From assembly GCF_000426245.1 (NCBI RefSeq), contig NZ_AUEZ01000047.1:1-64000 (forward strand): a DNA stretch of 64,000 bases, read 5' to 3'. Both the position numbers and the translations under genes were made by a program. Shown piece after piece: positions 1-8,468 of the stretch. The first letter of the stretch is position 1; each line of letters begins with the position of its first letter. Source of the stretch: Bradyrhizobium sp. Ai1a-2 (lineage in GTDB: Bacteria; Pseudomonadota; Alphaproteobacteria; Rhizobiales; Xanthobacteraceae). The notes below the pieces were generated by a model. The model ran no database searches. It was not told where the DNA came from and saw nothing but the letters and a program-made list of their open reading frames with translations.

Positions 1-169
1 GCGTCAAACCCCGAAAGCTTGCAATCTCAAACCCCCTCACGACCGAAAAATCGACTCCACATCAATGGCTTGGGCGATTCTTCACGGACGACAAATTCCG
101 CTTATTTTTCAACGATGGGCAGCTGGGAAGGCGCAATCCGCCCCTGGACCACGCTACGCTTTTTGTACG

Positions 170-1756
170 CTAATGTCCGTCGCCCGCGGGTGCCGCCGCC
201 GACGGCTTGTTCAGCAGGAGGACGAGAAGACTGAGCCCGACATAGAACACGGTCAGCATGAAGAAGGCGTCGCCATAGCCCATCACCGCGGCCTGGCGGT
301 GCACGATCTGCGACAATTGCTTCAGCGCCATCATCGCGGAATCGCCCATGCCATGCATGCGCTGCGTGAACATGTTGAGCGTCTCGACCGCCGTCGCATT
401 GCCCCAATGCACCCGATCGTGCAGACGCGAGATGTGCAGATCGGTGCGGTCGTTCAGCACCTGGTTGATGACCGCCAATCCCACCGCGCCGCCGAGGTTC
501 CGCATCAGGTTGAACAGGCCGGAGGCGTTCTTGACCAGATGCGGCGCCAGCGTGCCGAGCGCGATGTTGTTGGTCGGCACCATCGCGCACATCATGCCGA
601 TGCCGCGCAGGATCTGCGGCACCAGGAGATCGTAGAAGTCAAAGTCGCGAGTGATCCAGGTCATCTGCCAGGAGCCGAGCGCGAAGGTGACGAGGCCGAA
701 GGCGATGATGTAGCGCAGGTCGACCTTCTGCATCAGCTTGCCGACGACCGGCGCCATCAGGAACATCGTGATGCCGGAGACGAACATGGTCTCGCCGATC
801 ATCAGCGCGCTGTAGCCGCGGATCTCCGCCAGATAGCGCGGATAGATATAGGTCAGGCCGTAGAGGCCGATGCCGATGCAGAACTGCAGCACGCAGCCGA
901 TCGCGAAGTTGCGGTTACCGAACGTCCTGAGATCGACGATCGGCTCTTCAACGCTGAATACGCGCCAGAAGAAGGCGATCGCGGAGACGAAGCCGACCGC
1001 GGCGAAGATCGCAACCGACGTGTCCTGCAGCCACTCATACTGAGGCCCCTCCTCCAGCACATATTCCAGCGAGCCGAGGAAGCCCGCCATGAACAGGAGG
1101 CCCCACCAGTCGAAGCGCTCGAGCAATGCGAAATTCGGCTGGTCGAAATCGATCAGCGCGAGCACGCCGATGGTGATGCCGATGCCGGGCACGATATTGA
1201 TGAAGAACAGCCAGTGCCACGACATCAGGTCCGTGATGTAGCCGCCCACCGTCGGACCAATCGTCGGCGCCAGCGTCGCGACGAGGCCGATGATCGGCGC
1301 GACGATGTGAAACTTGGAGCGTGGAAAGATCGTGTAGGCGGAGGCGAACACGGTCGGGATCATGCCGGCGCCCAGAAATCCCTGCAGCGCGCGCCAGAGG
1401 ATCATCTGCTCGATCGAGGTGGCGAAGCCGCACAGGAAGCTCGAGACGGTGAAACCGAAGGCGGAGATCGCAAACAACAGCCGCGTGCCGAGCGCGCGCG
1501 ACAGGAAGCCGGACAACGGAATGGCGATGACCTCGGCGATCAGATAGGCGGTCTGCACCCAGGAGACTTCGCTCGAGCTCGCCGAGAGGCCGGCCTGGAT
1601 GTCCGAGAGCGACGCCGAAACGATCTGGATGTCCAGGATCGACATGAACATCCCGAACACCATGATGACGAAAGCGACCACCCGCTTCGGCTCGATACGC
1701 TCGCTGGCGGCCGCGGCGTTCATCATGTTCGGCGAAGCGGTGGTGGCGTCGGCCAT
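170..1756 (-). CDS. emrB: DHA2-family MFS multidrug efflux transporter (EmrB-like)
   Basis: This 528-residue, very hydrophobic protein is read as the inner-membrane pump of a tripartite drug-efflux system. The length and 14-helix hydrophobic pattern fit the DHA2 (EmrB/QacA) family. Residues around 40-60 (MSILDIQIVSASL) match the family's first-helix region with its acidic residue, and 'RALQGFLGAG' near residue 120 matches motif A/C-type loops. It lies 43 bases downstream of the HlyD/EmrA gene on the same strand, so the two form an operon. A TetR gene is divergent from the pair. The start has an AGGTGAG ribosome site. Drug specificity cannot be read from sequence. Confidence 0.93.
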   Translation of the reverse strand: MADATTASPNMMNAAAASERIEPKRVVAFVIMVFGMFMSILDIQIVSASLSDIQAGLSASSSEVSWVQTAYLIAEVIAIPLSGFLSRALGTRLLFAISAFGFTVSSFLCGFATSIEQMILWRALQGFLGAGMIPTVFASAYTIFPRSKFHIVAPIIGLVATLAPTIGPTVGGYITDLMSWHWLFFINIVPGIGITIGVLALIDFDQPNFALLERFDWWGLLFMAGFLGSLEYVLEEGPQYEWLQDTSVAIFAAVGFVSAIAFFWRVFSVEEPIVDLRTFGNRNFAIGCVLQFCIGIGLYGLTYIYPRYLAEIRGYSALMIGETMFVSGITMFLMAPVVGKLMQKVDLRYIIAFGLVTFALGSWQMTWITRDFDFYDLLVPQILRGIGMMCAMVPTNNIALGTLAPHLVKNASGLFNLMRNLGGAVGLAVINQVLNDRTDLHISRLHDRVHWGNATAVETLNMFTQRMHGMGDSAMMALKQLSQIVHRQAAVMGYGDAFFMLTVFYVGLSLLVLLLNKPSAAAPAGDGH

Positions 1757-1799
1757 ATCTGCTCACCTGCGCCCGGGATTTTCTTCCGGACTCAAAATA

Positions 1800-3095
1800 T
1801 CACTGCGGATGAATCATCATCGGTGCATCGAGATCGGCGTCATTGTCCGCGTCGTGTGCGCCTTCGCTTGTGTCCACGGTGGTGTAGACCGACATGCCGG
1901 CGCGCAGCAGATTTTGTCGCGCGACGTTCTTCGGCACGCGGATGCGGATCGGCAGCCGCTGCACGATCTTGGTGAAATTGCCGGTGGCGTTGTCCGGCGG
2001 CAGCAGGGTGAACACCGAGCCCGCGGCCGGTGAAATGCTGTCGACCACGCCCTTGAACTTGCGGTGGCCATAGGCGTCGACCGAAATCGTCACCGGCTGG
2101 CCCGGGCGGATGCGCTTGAGCTGGGTCTCTTTATAGTTGGCGTCGATGAAGACGTCGTCGAGCGGCACTACATTGCCGAGCCGTTGGCCGACCTGGATGA
2201 AGTCGCCGACATTGACGAGACGGTTGGAGAAGGTGCCATCGACCGGCGCGCGCACCGTGGCGAAATCGAGGTCACGCTCTGCCTTGGCGAGCTGGGTCTG
2301 CAGTTCAGCGAGGGTGGCGCGGGCTTCATTCTGCTGCGCCCTGGTCACCTCGACATTGTCGCGCGCGGCATCATACGCGGCCTGCGCCGACTTCACCGCG
2401 GCGACGCCCTGGTCACGGCTTGCCTCCGAGACTTCGAAAGTGGCGCGCGAAGCAAAGCCCTTGGTGCTCAGCGCCTGCTGGCGGTCGAAATCGAGGCCGG
2501 CGCGCTTCAGGTTCGCTTCGGAGGACGCGAGCTGTGCCTGCGCCTGCTCGACCGCGCTTTCAAGCGCGGTGACCTGGCGGCCGATGCGCTCGATGGTCGC
2601 CTGCTGGGTGGCGATCTTGCTGCGCGCCGCGTCGACCGCGATCCGGTAGTCGCCGTCGTCGATCCGGAAGATCACTTCGCCGGCACGGACGATCGTGTTG
2701 TCGGCAGGCAGGATCGCCGCCAGATGGCCGGAGACACGCGCGCCGAGCATGGAGTTGTTGGCGCGCACATAGGCGTCATCGGTCGATACGTAGAAACGTC
2801 CGGCCACGAACCAGTAGACGCCGTAGCCGACCGCGGCGAGCGCGAGCAGGCCCATCACTCCCATCATGACGAATTTGCGCTTGGCGGGCTTTGGTGCGGC
2901 AGCGGTTTGTGCTTGCGCCGCCGGCTGCTCCGGTGCGGGCGCGGCTGGCGTTTCGACAGGCCGGCGCTTGGCTTCTTCGGCAGCGGGGCCACGAAGCTGC
3001 TCTGCTGGCTGAGCTGATGTGTTGCGCACGGACTCGCCCTCGACCTCCGGATCAGAGCGAACGACGCGTGCAGCCTGATCTCTCGCCGCGGCCAT
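1800..3095 (-). CDS. emrA: HlyD/EmrA-type periplasmic adaptor (membrane fusion protein)
   Basis: This 431-residue adaptor would link the EmrB-like pump to an outer-membrane channel. It has an N-terminal cytoplasmic Pro/Ala-rich tail, one transmembrane segment near residues 75-95, and then the HlyD biotinyl-lipoyl half 'VSTDDAYVRANNSML'. A long coiled-coil hairpin rich in Ala/Gln follows, and then the second lipoyl half 'ATVRAPVDGTFSNRLVNVGDFIQVG' and a beta-barrel. I chose the ATG at 3095 because a GAGGAG ribosome site sits just before it; an ATG at 3110 would overlap that site. The long N-terminal tail is unusual but fits a cytoplasmic extension. It is the first gene of the efflux operon. 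Confidence 0.92.
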   Translation of the reverse strand: MAAARDQAARVVRSDPEVEGESVRNTSAQPAEQLRGPAAEEAKRRPVETPAAPAPEQPAAQAQTAAAPKPAKRKFVMMGVMGLLALAAVGYGVYWFVAGRFYVSTDDAYVRANNSMLGARVSGHLAAILPADNTIVRAGEVIFRIDDGDYRIAVDAARSKIATQQATIERIGRQVTALESAVEQAQAQLASSEANLKRAGLDFDRQQALSTKGFASRATFEVSEASRDQGVAAVKSAQAAYDAARDNVEVTRAQQNEARATLAELQTQLAKAERDLDFATVRAPVDGTFSNRLVNVGDFIQVGQRLGNVVPLDDVFIDANYKETQLKRIRPGQPVTISVDAYGHRKFKGVVDSISPAAGSVFTLLPPDNATGNFTKIVQRLPIRIRVPKNVARQNLLRAGMSVYTTVDTSEGAHDADNDADLDAPMMIHPQ

Positions 3096-3174
3096 AGCCG
3101 GACTCCTCATTTACCCCGTCACGACGCAAGCGAGGCCCTGCGGCCGGTGCGGCATCGTGTCTTTACATCTATCA

Positions 3175-3195
3175 TTGACCGAACGGTTCGGTCAA
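3175..3195. promoter_or_regulatory. Perfect palindromic operator between efflux operon and TetR gene
   Basis: The half-site TTGACCGAAC (3175-3184) is followed by a central G and its exact inverse GTTCGGTCAA (3186-3195). It lies in the only intergenic space between the divergent emrAB-like operon and the TetR gene. Perfect palindromes of this size in such a position are typical TetR-family operators. That the neighbouring TetR protein binds here is inference. Confidence 0.8.
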
Positions 3196-3280
3196 GTTAC
3201 ATGAGTTTGGAGGAACCCTAAGGAGAAAATCGCTTCCGGACAGTACCCCGGATGGAAATGTTCTCCGAGAGGCTAAACCA

Positions 3281-3919
3281 ATGGTTGCAGGTCAGACATT
3301 CCCTCTTCACATCGTCGCCGAGGAGGACTCCTCCAAGCGGCGGCAAATTCTCGACGGCGCCCGCAAGGTGTTCCTGGAATTGGGTTTCGACGGCGCCAGC
3401 ATGGGCGAGATCGCCCGTGCCGCCGGGGTCTCCAAGGGCACGCTTTACGTCTACTTCGACGACAAGTGCCGGCTGTTCGAGGCGATCGTCGAGGAAGAGA
3501 AGATCGAGCAGAGCAAGACCGCGTTCACCTTCGATCCGGAGCGCGACGTCGATACAACCCTGCCGGAATTCGGACGCGCGTATGTGGCGCTGCTGTGCCG
3601 GCCGGGCGGCGGCTCGGCGATCCGCACGGTGATGGCGATCGCCGAACGGATGCCTGAGGTCGGCAGCCGATTTTACGAGCAGGTGATCGCGAGCAACGTC
3701 AAACGCTTTGCGACCTATCTCGAAGCTCGCGCCGACCACGGCGAGCTCGTGATCGACAATTTCGAGCTCGCCGCCTGGCAATTCATGCAGATGTGCCAGG
3801 CGACGCTGTTTCAGGCTTTCATCTTCCAGGCCAAGCCGTCACCCTCGCCCGAACAGATCGCCACGGTGGTGGACAGCGCGACGCGGGTGTTCTTGGCGGC
3901 GTATCGCGGGAAGAAGTGA
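3281..3919 (+). CDS. TetR/AcrR-family transcriptional regulator
   Basis: This 212-residue protein has the TetR N-terminal DNA-binding domain. Residues 19-65 contain 'KRRQILDGARKVFLELGFDGASM', shown here in part, and the helix-turn-helix 'GEIARAAGVSKGTLYVYF' at 42-59. The C-terminal half is the variable ligand-binding region. The gene is divergent from the efflux operon with a perfect 21-base palindrome between them, so it is most likely a ligand-released repressor of that operon and of itself. GAGAGG before the ATG serves as the ribosome site. Confidence 0.93.
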   Translation: MVAGQTFPLHIVAEEDSSKRRQILDGARKVFLELGFDGASMGEIARAAGVSKGTLYVYFDDKCRLFEAIVEEEKIEQSKTAFTFDPERDVDTTLPEFGRAYVALLCRPGGGSAIRTVMAIAERMPEVGSRFYEQVIASNVKRFATYLEARADHGELVIDNFELAAWQFMQMCQATLFQAFIFQAKPSPSPEQIATVVDSATRVFLAAYRGKK

Positions 3920-4091
3920 GGCGCTTGCTCCCCTGTCGCAATGACGAAATCAATCGCCGCCTCCGGCGACAACAGCCGCAAGCTGGTCGTCTCCGACTGC
4001 AATTGATGAGACATGGCACATCCACGTCCGGCAAGATCAACGAGTGGCCCTGTCAGGGCCGCTCATCGCTTCGCTGATGACGCTTGGTTCC

Positions 4092-4322
4092 CTAATAGCG
4101 CTTGGCGGCACTGCCGGTGGTCTGGCCCGGCTCGGAGGCGCCCGGCGCCTTCGATTTCTTCGCGCTCTTCATCTTGTGTTTCGGTGCCGCCTGGGCCGTC
4201 GACTTGGTCGCCTTCTGCATCTGTTGCCCGGTCGTCTGGCCCGCAACACCCTGAGTGCCTTGCGCGAACGCGGGAACGGCAAACACAAGCAGCGCTGCTG
4301 TCATCGCTGACTTGAGGTACAT
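4092..4322 (-). CDS. Small secreted Lys-rich hypothetical protein
   Basis: This 76-residue protein has a clear signal peptide (MYLKSAMTAALLVFAVPAFA, cut before Gln) and a short mature part. The mature part is rich in Gln, Thr, Ala and Lys ('PKHKMKSAKKSKAP') and carries no recognisable domain. The open frame extends upstream to 4466, but the start at 4322 is preferred because AGGAGGA lies just before it and the signal peptide begins there. An EcfG-like promoter lies 28 bases upstream of the start. The gene follows the ABC operon on the same strand but probably has its own promoter. Function is unknown. Confidence 0.7.
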   Translation of the reverse strand: MYLKSAMTAALLVFAVPAFAQGTQGVAGQTTGQQMQKATKSTAQAAPKHKMKSAKKSKAPGASEPGQTTGSAAKRY

Positions 4323-4349
4323 GATTTTCCTCCTCTTCAGAGAAGGCAT

Positions 4350-4375
4350 AACCACTACGATTGCAGCGCAGTTCC
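4350..4375 (-). promoter_or_regulatory. Candidate EcfG (general stress sigma) promoter
   Basis: On the minus strand GGAAC (4375-4371), a 17-base spacer and GGTT (4353-4350) are followed 28 bases later by the ATG of the 76-residue secreted protein. The alphaproteobacterial EcfG consensus is GGAAC-N16/17-CGTT, so this site has one mismatch in the -10 element. The spacing to the start matches the better site at 54031. Confidence 0.5.
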
Positions 4376-4424
4376 GAGGAACTGCCCTGCGATTGCATAT
4401 TTTTCCCGAATTTACGACGGAGTC

Positions 4425-4464
4425 GTCATTCCGGGGCGAGACGGAGCATCGAGCCCGGAATGAC
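4425..4464. repeat. Short palindromic intergenic repeat (CATTCCGGG family)
   Basis: GTCATTCCGGGG and its near-inverse CCCGGAATGAC flank a short loop in the space upstream of the small secreted protein gene. The same arms occur at about 28005-28044, 33089-33154 and 48862-48941. Confidence 0.75.
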
Positions 4465-4476
4465 ATCAGAGGTGCC

Positions 4477-5532
4477 TCACGGCGCGAAGGTGTACCCCGG
4501 ACCGATGGCCGCGGCCTCCGGGATTGGCGGCAGGTCGGAGAACAGCTCGGGGTGATTCTTCATCACCTTCAGGATGTATTTCGGCTCGATATGCTTGTTG
4601 ACGTCGAAGGTCGCCTTGATGATCCCGAGCCGCGAGAGACGGTCTTCGGCACTGTAGAGCGCGCGATAATTGTTCGCCGACAGACGGCGGTCCGCCTGCT
4701 GGATGTTGAACTGCATCGCGGCTTCGGCGATTTCCTGCTTGAGGCCGGGGATCCAGCGGGTCGCGACCTGCCCCGCCTGCTTCGGGTTCTTGCGCATCCA
4801 CTGATCGGCTTCGGAGACCGCAGCCAGGAATTTCTCGATGGTGTCGCCGTTGGCCTGCACCCACGGACGAAGCGCAACGTTGAAGCCGAGATAAGAGATC
4901 ACGTCGCCACCGCGAACGAGCTCGACCGCGCCCGGCACGTCCTTGCCCGCCACGATCGGCCACGGATCCCAGCCGGAGAAGGCGTCGATACCCTTGGCGA
5001 GCAGCGCGACCGTCATGTCCGGCGGCGGCGTATTCACCAAGGTGACCTCCTCCGGCTTCAGCCCGGCCTTCTCCAGGATGGCGAGGATATAGAGGTGATT
5101 GATGGTGCCGAAGGACGCCGCGATCTTCTTGCCCTTCAGGCTCGCAAGGTCGCCCTTGGTGATCCCCGAGCCTTCGCGCGCGATGACCGCCATGGTCGCA
5201 TCCGAGCCGGCCTTGGTGGCGTTGCCGCTATAATTGCCGAGCGCGACCAGATCCATGCCGCGCAGCACCGCGCCGATCATGGGCACGCCGACCTGCACGA
5301 TCTCGCTCTCGCCGGCCTGCAGCGCGTTGAGGGCGTCGACGCCGGTTGCGTAGGGCCGCGCGATGGTGACATCGAGGCCGTATTTCTCGAAGAAGCCGCG
5401 CTCGAGCGCGATCGGCAATCCGATCTGATCGATGCCGGTGACCATGCCGGCCTTCAGCTTGGTCAGCGTCTGCGCGCCCGATGGCGTGCAGAGCAGCGCG
5501 AACGCCATCGCGAGCAGCAATAATCGTTTCAT
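4477..5532 (-). CDS. ABC transporter substrate-binding protein, nitrate/sulfonate/taurine type
   Basis: This 351-residue periplasmic binding protein has a signal peptide (about residues 1-20) and the SsuA/TauA/NMT1-like fold signature 'GMVTGIDQIGLPIALERGFFEKYGLDV' in part, with 'DALNALQAGESEIVQVG' and 'KGKKIAASFG'. It would capture a small organic ligand and pass it to the permeases encoded upstream. It is the last gene of the operon, 4 bases after the small anchored protein, and has its own strong GGAGGG/AGGAG ribosome site. The ligand (sulfonate, pyrimidine precursor, aromatic or other) cannot be read from the sequence. Confidence 0.9.
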   Translation of the reverse strand: MKRLLLLAMAFALLCTPSGAQTLTKLKAGMVTGIDQIGLPIALERGFFEKYGLDVTIARPYATGVDALNALQAGESEIVQVGVPMIGAVLRGMDLVALGNYSGNATKAGSDATMAVIAREGSGITKGDLASLKGKKIAASFGTINHLYILAILEKAGLKPEEVTLVNTPPPDMTVALLAKGIDAFSGWDPWPIVAGKDVPGAVELVRGGDVISYLGFNVALRPWVQANGDTIEKFLAAVSEADQWMRKNPKQAGQVATRWIPGLKQEIAEAAMQFNIQQADRRLSANNYRALYSAEDRLSRLGIIKATFDVNKHIEPKYILKVMKNHPELFSDLPPIPEAAAIGPGYTFAP

Positions 5533-5536
5533 TCTC

Positions 5537-5869
5537 CTACCCTCCCGGTTTTATCGGCCCCACCGCCGTCACCCAGTACGGCCGGGCGACGGCGTTGAGG
5601 TCCGTTCGTTTGACGCCACGTAATTCAATGGAATGCTCGTCGGTGCCCGAGACGCGTCCATATTGCTGGAATGCGAGCACGTGAAAGCGCTCGGGCGTGA
5701 ATGGCAGCTCGATCTGCACATTGACCTTCTCGGACGTGCCGGCGAGTTCCGGCGCGATCTTGCCAGGCGCGGCCAAGGTCAGCCAAAGCTGAAAGCCAGC
5801 CCAGGCGGCAATGACGCCGAGCACGATACGGCCCTTGGTCGATCGCAAGGCTTCCGTGACGAGGCTCAT
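5537..5869 (-). CDS. Small membrane-anchored protein inside ABC operon
   Basis: This 110-residue protein has one transmembrane helix near residues 15-33 (RIVLGVIAAWAGFQLWLTLA) and a periplasmic beta-rich tail containing 'VNVQIELPFTPERFHVLAF' and 'RPYWVTAVGPI'. I do not recognise the family. Its ATG overlaps the stop of the ATPase gene by four bases (ATGA), and the binding-protein gene starts 4 bases after its stop. It is therefore translated with the transporter and is probably an accessory subunit. It does not resemble a permease, ATPase or binding protein. Confidence 0.75.
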   Translation of the reverse strand: MSLVTEALRSTKGRIVLGVIAAWAGFQLWLTLAAPGKIAPELAGTSEKVNVQIELPFTPERFHVLAFQQYGRVSGTDEHSIELRGVKRTDLNAVARPYWVTAVGPIKPGG

Positions 5870-6624
5870 GCGGCGCGCACCATCTGCAGCACGCGCGCGG
5901 AGAGCTGCTTGAACTGGTCGTCCTTGACCAGATCATCCCACACCCGCGGGCGCGGCAGGTCGATCTCGATCTGGTCGAGGACCCGCCCCTTCGAAAGAAC
6001 GACGACGCGGTTGGCGAGGAACACCGCCTCCGGCACGTCATGGGTGATGAACAGCACGGTCGGCTTGCGCTCCTGCCAGATCCGCGTCAGCTCTTCCTGC
6101 AAGGTCATGCGCGTCTGCGCATCGACGCTGGCGAAGGGCTCATCCATCAGCAGCACATCCGGATTGTTGGCGAGCGCGCGCACCACGCCGACGCGCTGCT
6201 GCATGCCGCCGGACAATTCGTTGGGATAGCGGTGCGCCGCGTGCGAAAGGCCGGCGAGTGCGAGATATTCGCGCGCGATGCGGTCGCGCTCGGCCTTCGG
6301 CACGCCGCGCATCTTCGGGCCGAAGCCGACATTGTCGAGCACGGTCTTCCAGGGAAACAGCGCAAACGACTGGAACACGACGCCGCGCTCCGGGCCGGGT
6401 CCCTTGACCGGCTTGCCGTCGAGCAGGATCTCGCCGCCGGTATAGGGGATGAAGCCCGCGATCATGTTGAGGATGGTGGTCTTGCCGCAGCCGGACGGGC
6501 CGACCACCGAGACGAACTCGCCCTGCTCGACCTCGATCGAGACGTCGTGGACGGCGTTGACATGCGAGCCGGCATACGGATCGAAATAGGTCTTTGCGAG
6601 GTTCTTGAGCGAAAGCGTCTTCAT
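5866..6624 (-). CDS. ABC transporter ATP-binding protein, SsuB/TauB type
   Basis: This 252-residue ATPase energises import through the two permeases encoded just upstream. Visible motifs are Walker A 'GPSGCGKTT' (near residue 44), the Q-loop 'VVFQSFALFPW', signature 'LSGGMQQRV', Walker B 'VLLMDEPFASVD' and the switch His in 'FITHDVPEA'. The frame is open further upstream, but the start at 6624 is chosen because it overlaps the stop of the preceding permease (ATGA) and begins the ABC fold. The length is normal for the family. Confidence 0.94.
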   Translation of the reverse strand: MKTLSLKNLAKTYFDPYAGSHVNAVHDVSIEVEQGEFVSVVGPSGCGKTTILNMIAGFIPYTGGEILLDGKPVKGPGPERGVVFQSFALFPWKTVLDNVGFGPKMRGVPKAERDRIAREYLALAGLSHAAHRYPNELSGGMQQRVGVVRALANNPDVLLMDEPFASVDAQTRMTLQEELTRIWQERKPTVLFITHDVPEAVFLANRVVVLSKGRVLDQIEIDLPRPRVWDDLVKDDQFKQLSARVLQMVRAA

Positions 6625-7427
6625 GATGTCACCAATCCCCAGCGCTGGCCGGTCGCGCGCTCGAGCGGCGCGAGGATCCAGGCGTCCACGATGTACCAGA
6701 GCAATCCGAGAATGATCATGCCGAGCAGGATCTCGACGGTGGAGCCGGAGCGGCGCGCATCGAACATCATGAAGCCGATGCCGCTGGTGCCGACGATCAT
6801 CTCGACCGCAATCAGCGCGCGCCAGCCATAGCCGAGGCCGTTGCGCAGGCCGGTGATGATGTTGGGCAGCGCACCCGGCAGCGTCACCTCCCACAGCACG
6901 CGCGCCGGCGATGCGCCGAGACTGCGGGCAGCACGCGCGAGATCGCGCGGCACGGATTCGACGCCGAGCACGGTGTTGAGCACCACCGGGAACAGCACGG
7001 TATAGACGATGACGAAGGTCATCGTCGTGAGCCCGAAGCCGAACCAGATCAGGAGGATCGGCAACCACGCGATGTCGCCGATCGCCTGGAAGAACAAAAG
7101 GATCGGCCAGCAGATGCGATGCGCCCAGCGGCTGGTGCCGATCAACACGCCTAAGGGAATGCCGAGCGCCATGCCGACGGCGGCGCCGGTGAACAGGCGG
7201 ATCAGGCTGTCGCCGAGATAATCAGGCAGGATGCCTTTGTAGGTCAGCGTGAAGAAGGAGTTCACGACATCGACCGGGCCGGGGAAGAACGCGCGCGGGA
7301 AGATGCCGGCGGCGGCAACCGCGCTCCACAACGCCACCACCGGAATGAACGGGATGATGGCCGCCAGCGACGGCCAGCGCCGCGTCATCCGTGCGTAGCC
7401 GCTCCAGAACTGCAAGAGAACATTCAT
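6621..7427 (-). CDS. ABC transporter permease, SsuC/TauC type (second copy)
   Basis: This 268-residue integral membrane protein has about six hydrophobic segments and the binding-protein-dependent permease signature 'EVTLPGALPNIITGLRNGLGYGWRALIAVEM' (shown here only to mark the EAA loop, near residues 180-210). It differs clearly from the permease encoded before it, so the transporter is probably a heterodimer. Its ATG overlaps the upstream permease's stop by four bases. The start at 7427 is preferred over the longer open frame because of this overlap and the hydrophobic N-terminus. Confidence 0.92.
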   Translation of the reverse strand: MNVLLQFWSGYARMTRRWPSLAAIIPFIPVVALWSAVAAAGIFPRAFFPGPVDVVNSFFTLTYKGILPDYLGDSLIRLFTGAAVGMALGIPLGVLIGTSRWAHRICWPILLFFQAIGDIAWLPILLIWFGFGLTTMTFVIVYTVLFPVVLNTVLGVESVPRDLARAARSLGASPARVLWEVTLPGALPNIITGLRNGLGYGWRALIAVEMIVGTSGIGFMMFDARRSGSTVEILLGMIILGLLWYIVDAWILAPLERATGQRWGLVTS

Positions 7428-8245
7428 GCGCGCCTCACCATGCCCCAGCGCTCGATGGTCGCGCGCTCCAGCGGGACCAGCAGCAGACGGTCGATCAGAA
7501 GCCACAGCACGCCGATCACGATCATGCCGAACACGATGACCTCGGTGCGATAGAAATCGCGGGCGACGAACAGCATGTAGCCGAGCCCGACATTGGTCGC
7601 GATCATCTCGGCCGCAATCAGGCCGCGCCAGGCGAAACCGAGCCCGGTACGGACGCCGGTGACGATGTTCGGCAGCGCGCCCGGCAACAGCACTTCCGTC
7701 AAGAGCGCCCAGCGGCCGGCGCCGAGCGAGCTTGCGGCGTTGCGCAGCGTGTGCGGGATGGTTTTGACGCCGAGCAGCGTGTTGTAGGCGACGACGAAGA
7801 ACACGGCGTTGAAGATCACGAAGACGATGGCGCCGAAGCCATAGCCGAACCAGAGCGTGGCGATCGGAATCCAGGCGATGCCGGCGAGCACGGAGAAGAA
7901 GCGGAACAGCGGCGTCAGGAACGCTGCGACTGTCGGGCTCACGCCCATCGCGATCCCGAGCGGCACGGCGGTGATGATGCCGATCAGCGTGCCGAGACCG
8001 ACGCGCAGCAGGCTCGCGCCGATATGGGCAAACAGCGTGCCGTCACGGATGGAATCCATTGCAGCCGTGCCGACCGCGCCGACCGAGGGGAAGACGCGCG
8101 GATTGATATCGAACAGCGGGACGACGATGGCCCAGATCGCAACCAGAGCAAGCAGCGGGGCGACGAACATCGCGGCCCCCGCGAGCGAACTGACGCTGCG
8201 CGTGAGCCACGGCGATCGCCGCTTGAGACTGCGCGTCACCTCCAT
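7424..8245 (-). CDS. ABC transporter permease, SsuC/TauC type (first copy)
   Basis: This 273-residue, six-helix permease carries the EAA-type loop 'LLPGALPNIVTGVRTGLGF'. It is the first gene of the operon, preceded by a strong GGGGAGG ribosome site, and is followed with ATGA overlaps by a second permease and the ATPase. The two permeases share the family signature but diverge elsewhere, which suggests a heterodimeric channel. The promoter should lie in the 223 bases up to the extensin-like gene's stop at 8469. Confidence 0.92.
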   Translation of the reverse strand: MEVTRSLKRRSPWLTRSVSSLAGAAMFVAPLLALVAIWAIVVPLFDINPRVFPSVGAVGTAAMDSIRDGTLFAHIGASLLRVGLGTLIGIITAVPLGIAMGVSPTVAAFLTPLFRFFSVLAGIAWIPIATLWFGYGFGAIVFVIFNAVFFVVAYNTLLGVKTIPHTLRNAASSLGAGRWALLTEVLLPGALPNIVTGVRTGLGFAWRGLIAAEMIATNVGLGYMLFVARDFYRTEVIVFGMIVIGVLWLLIDRLLLVPLERATIERWGMVRRA

Positions 8246-8468
8246 GTCGCCTCCCCGATATCGACGCTGCCTTTGCCGGCATTTATTGTCGTTTATCGCG
8301 TCCGTGCCTGCTTAGACACGCGACGCCATGCCTCATGTTGCGCAAATTATACGCTCACGCAATCGCCTATCGCGGAGTTGTTCGTTGTCCAGACAATCAA
8401 AAGATGTGCCTGACGCCAGAATACCTGCAAGATGACGACGCGCGCGCTGCCAGATAACAACGCCGACG

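Noticed and set aside
65..1975. 636-codon plus-strand open frame
   Set aside because: It is antisense to the EmrB-like gene and its predicted protein is Arg/His/Asp-rich without any family motif, a usual GC-rich shadow. The minus-strand MFS protein explains the region.
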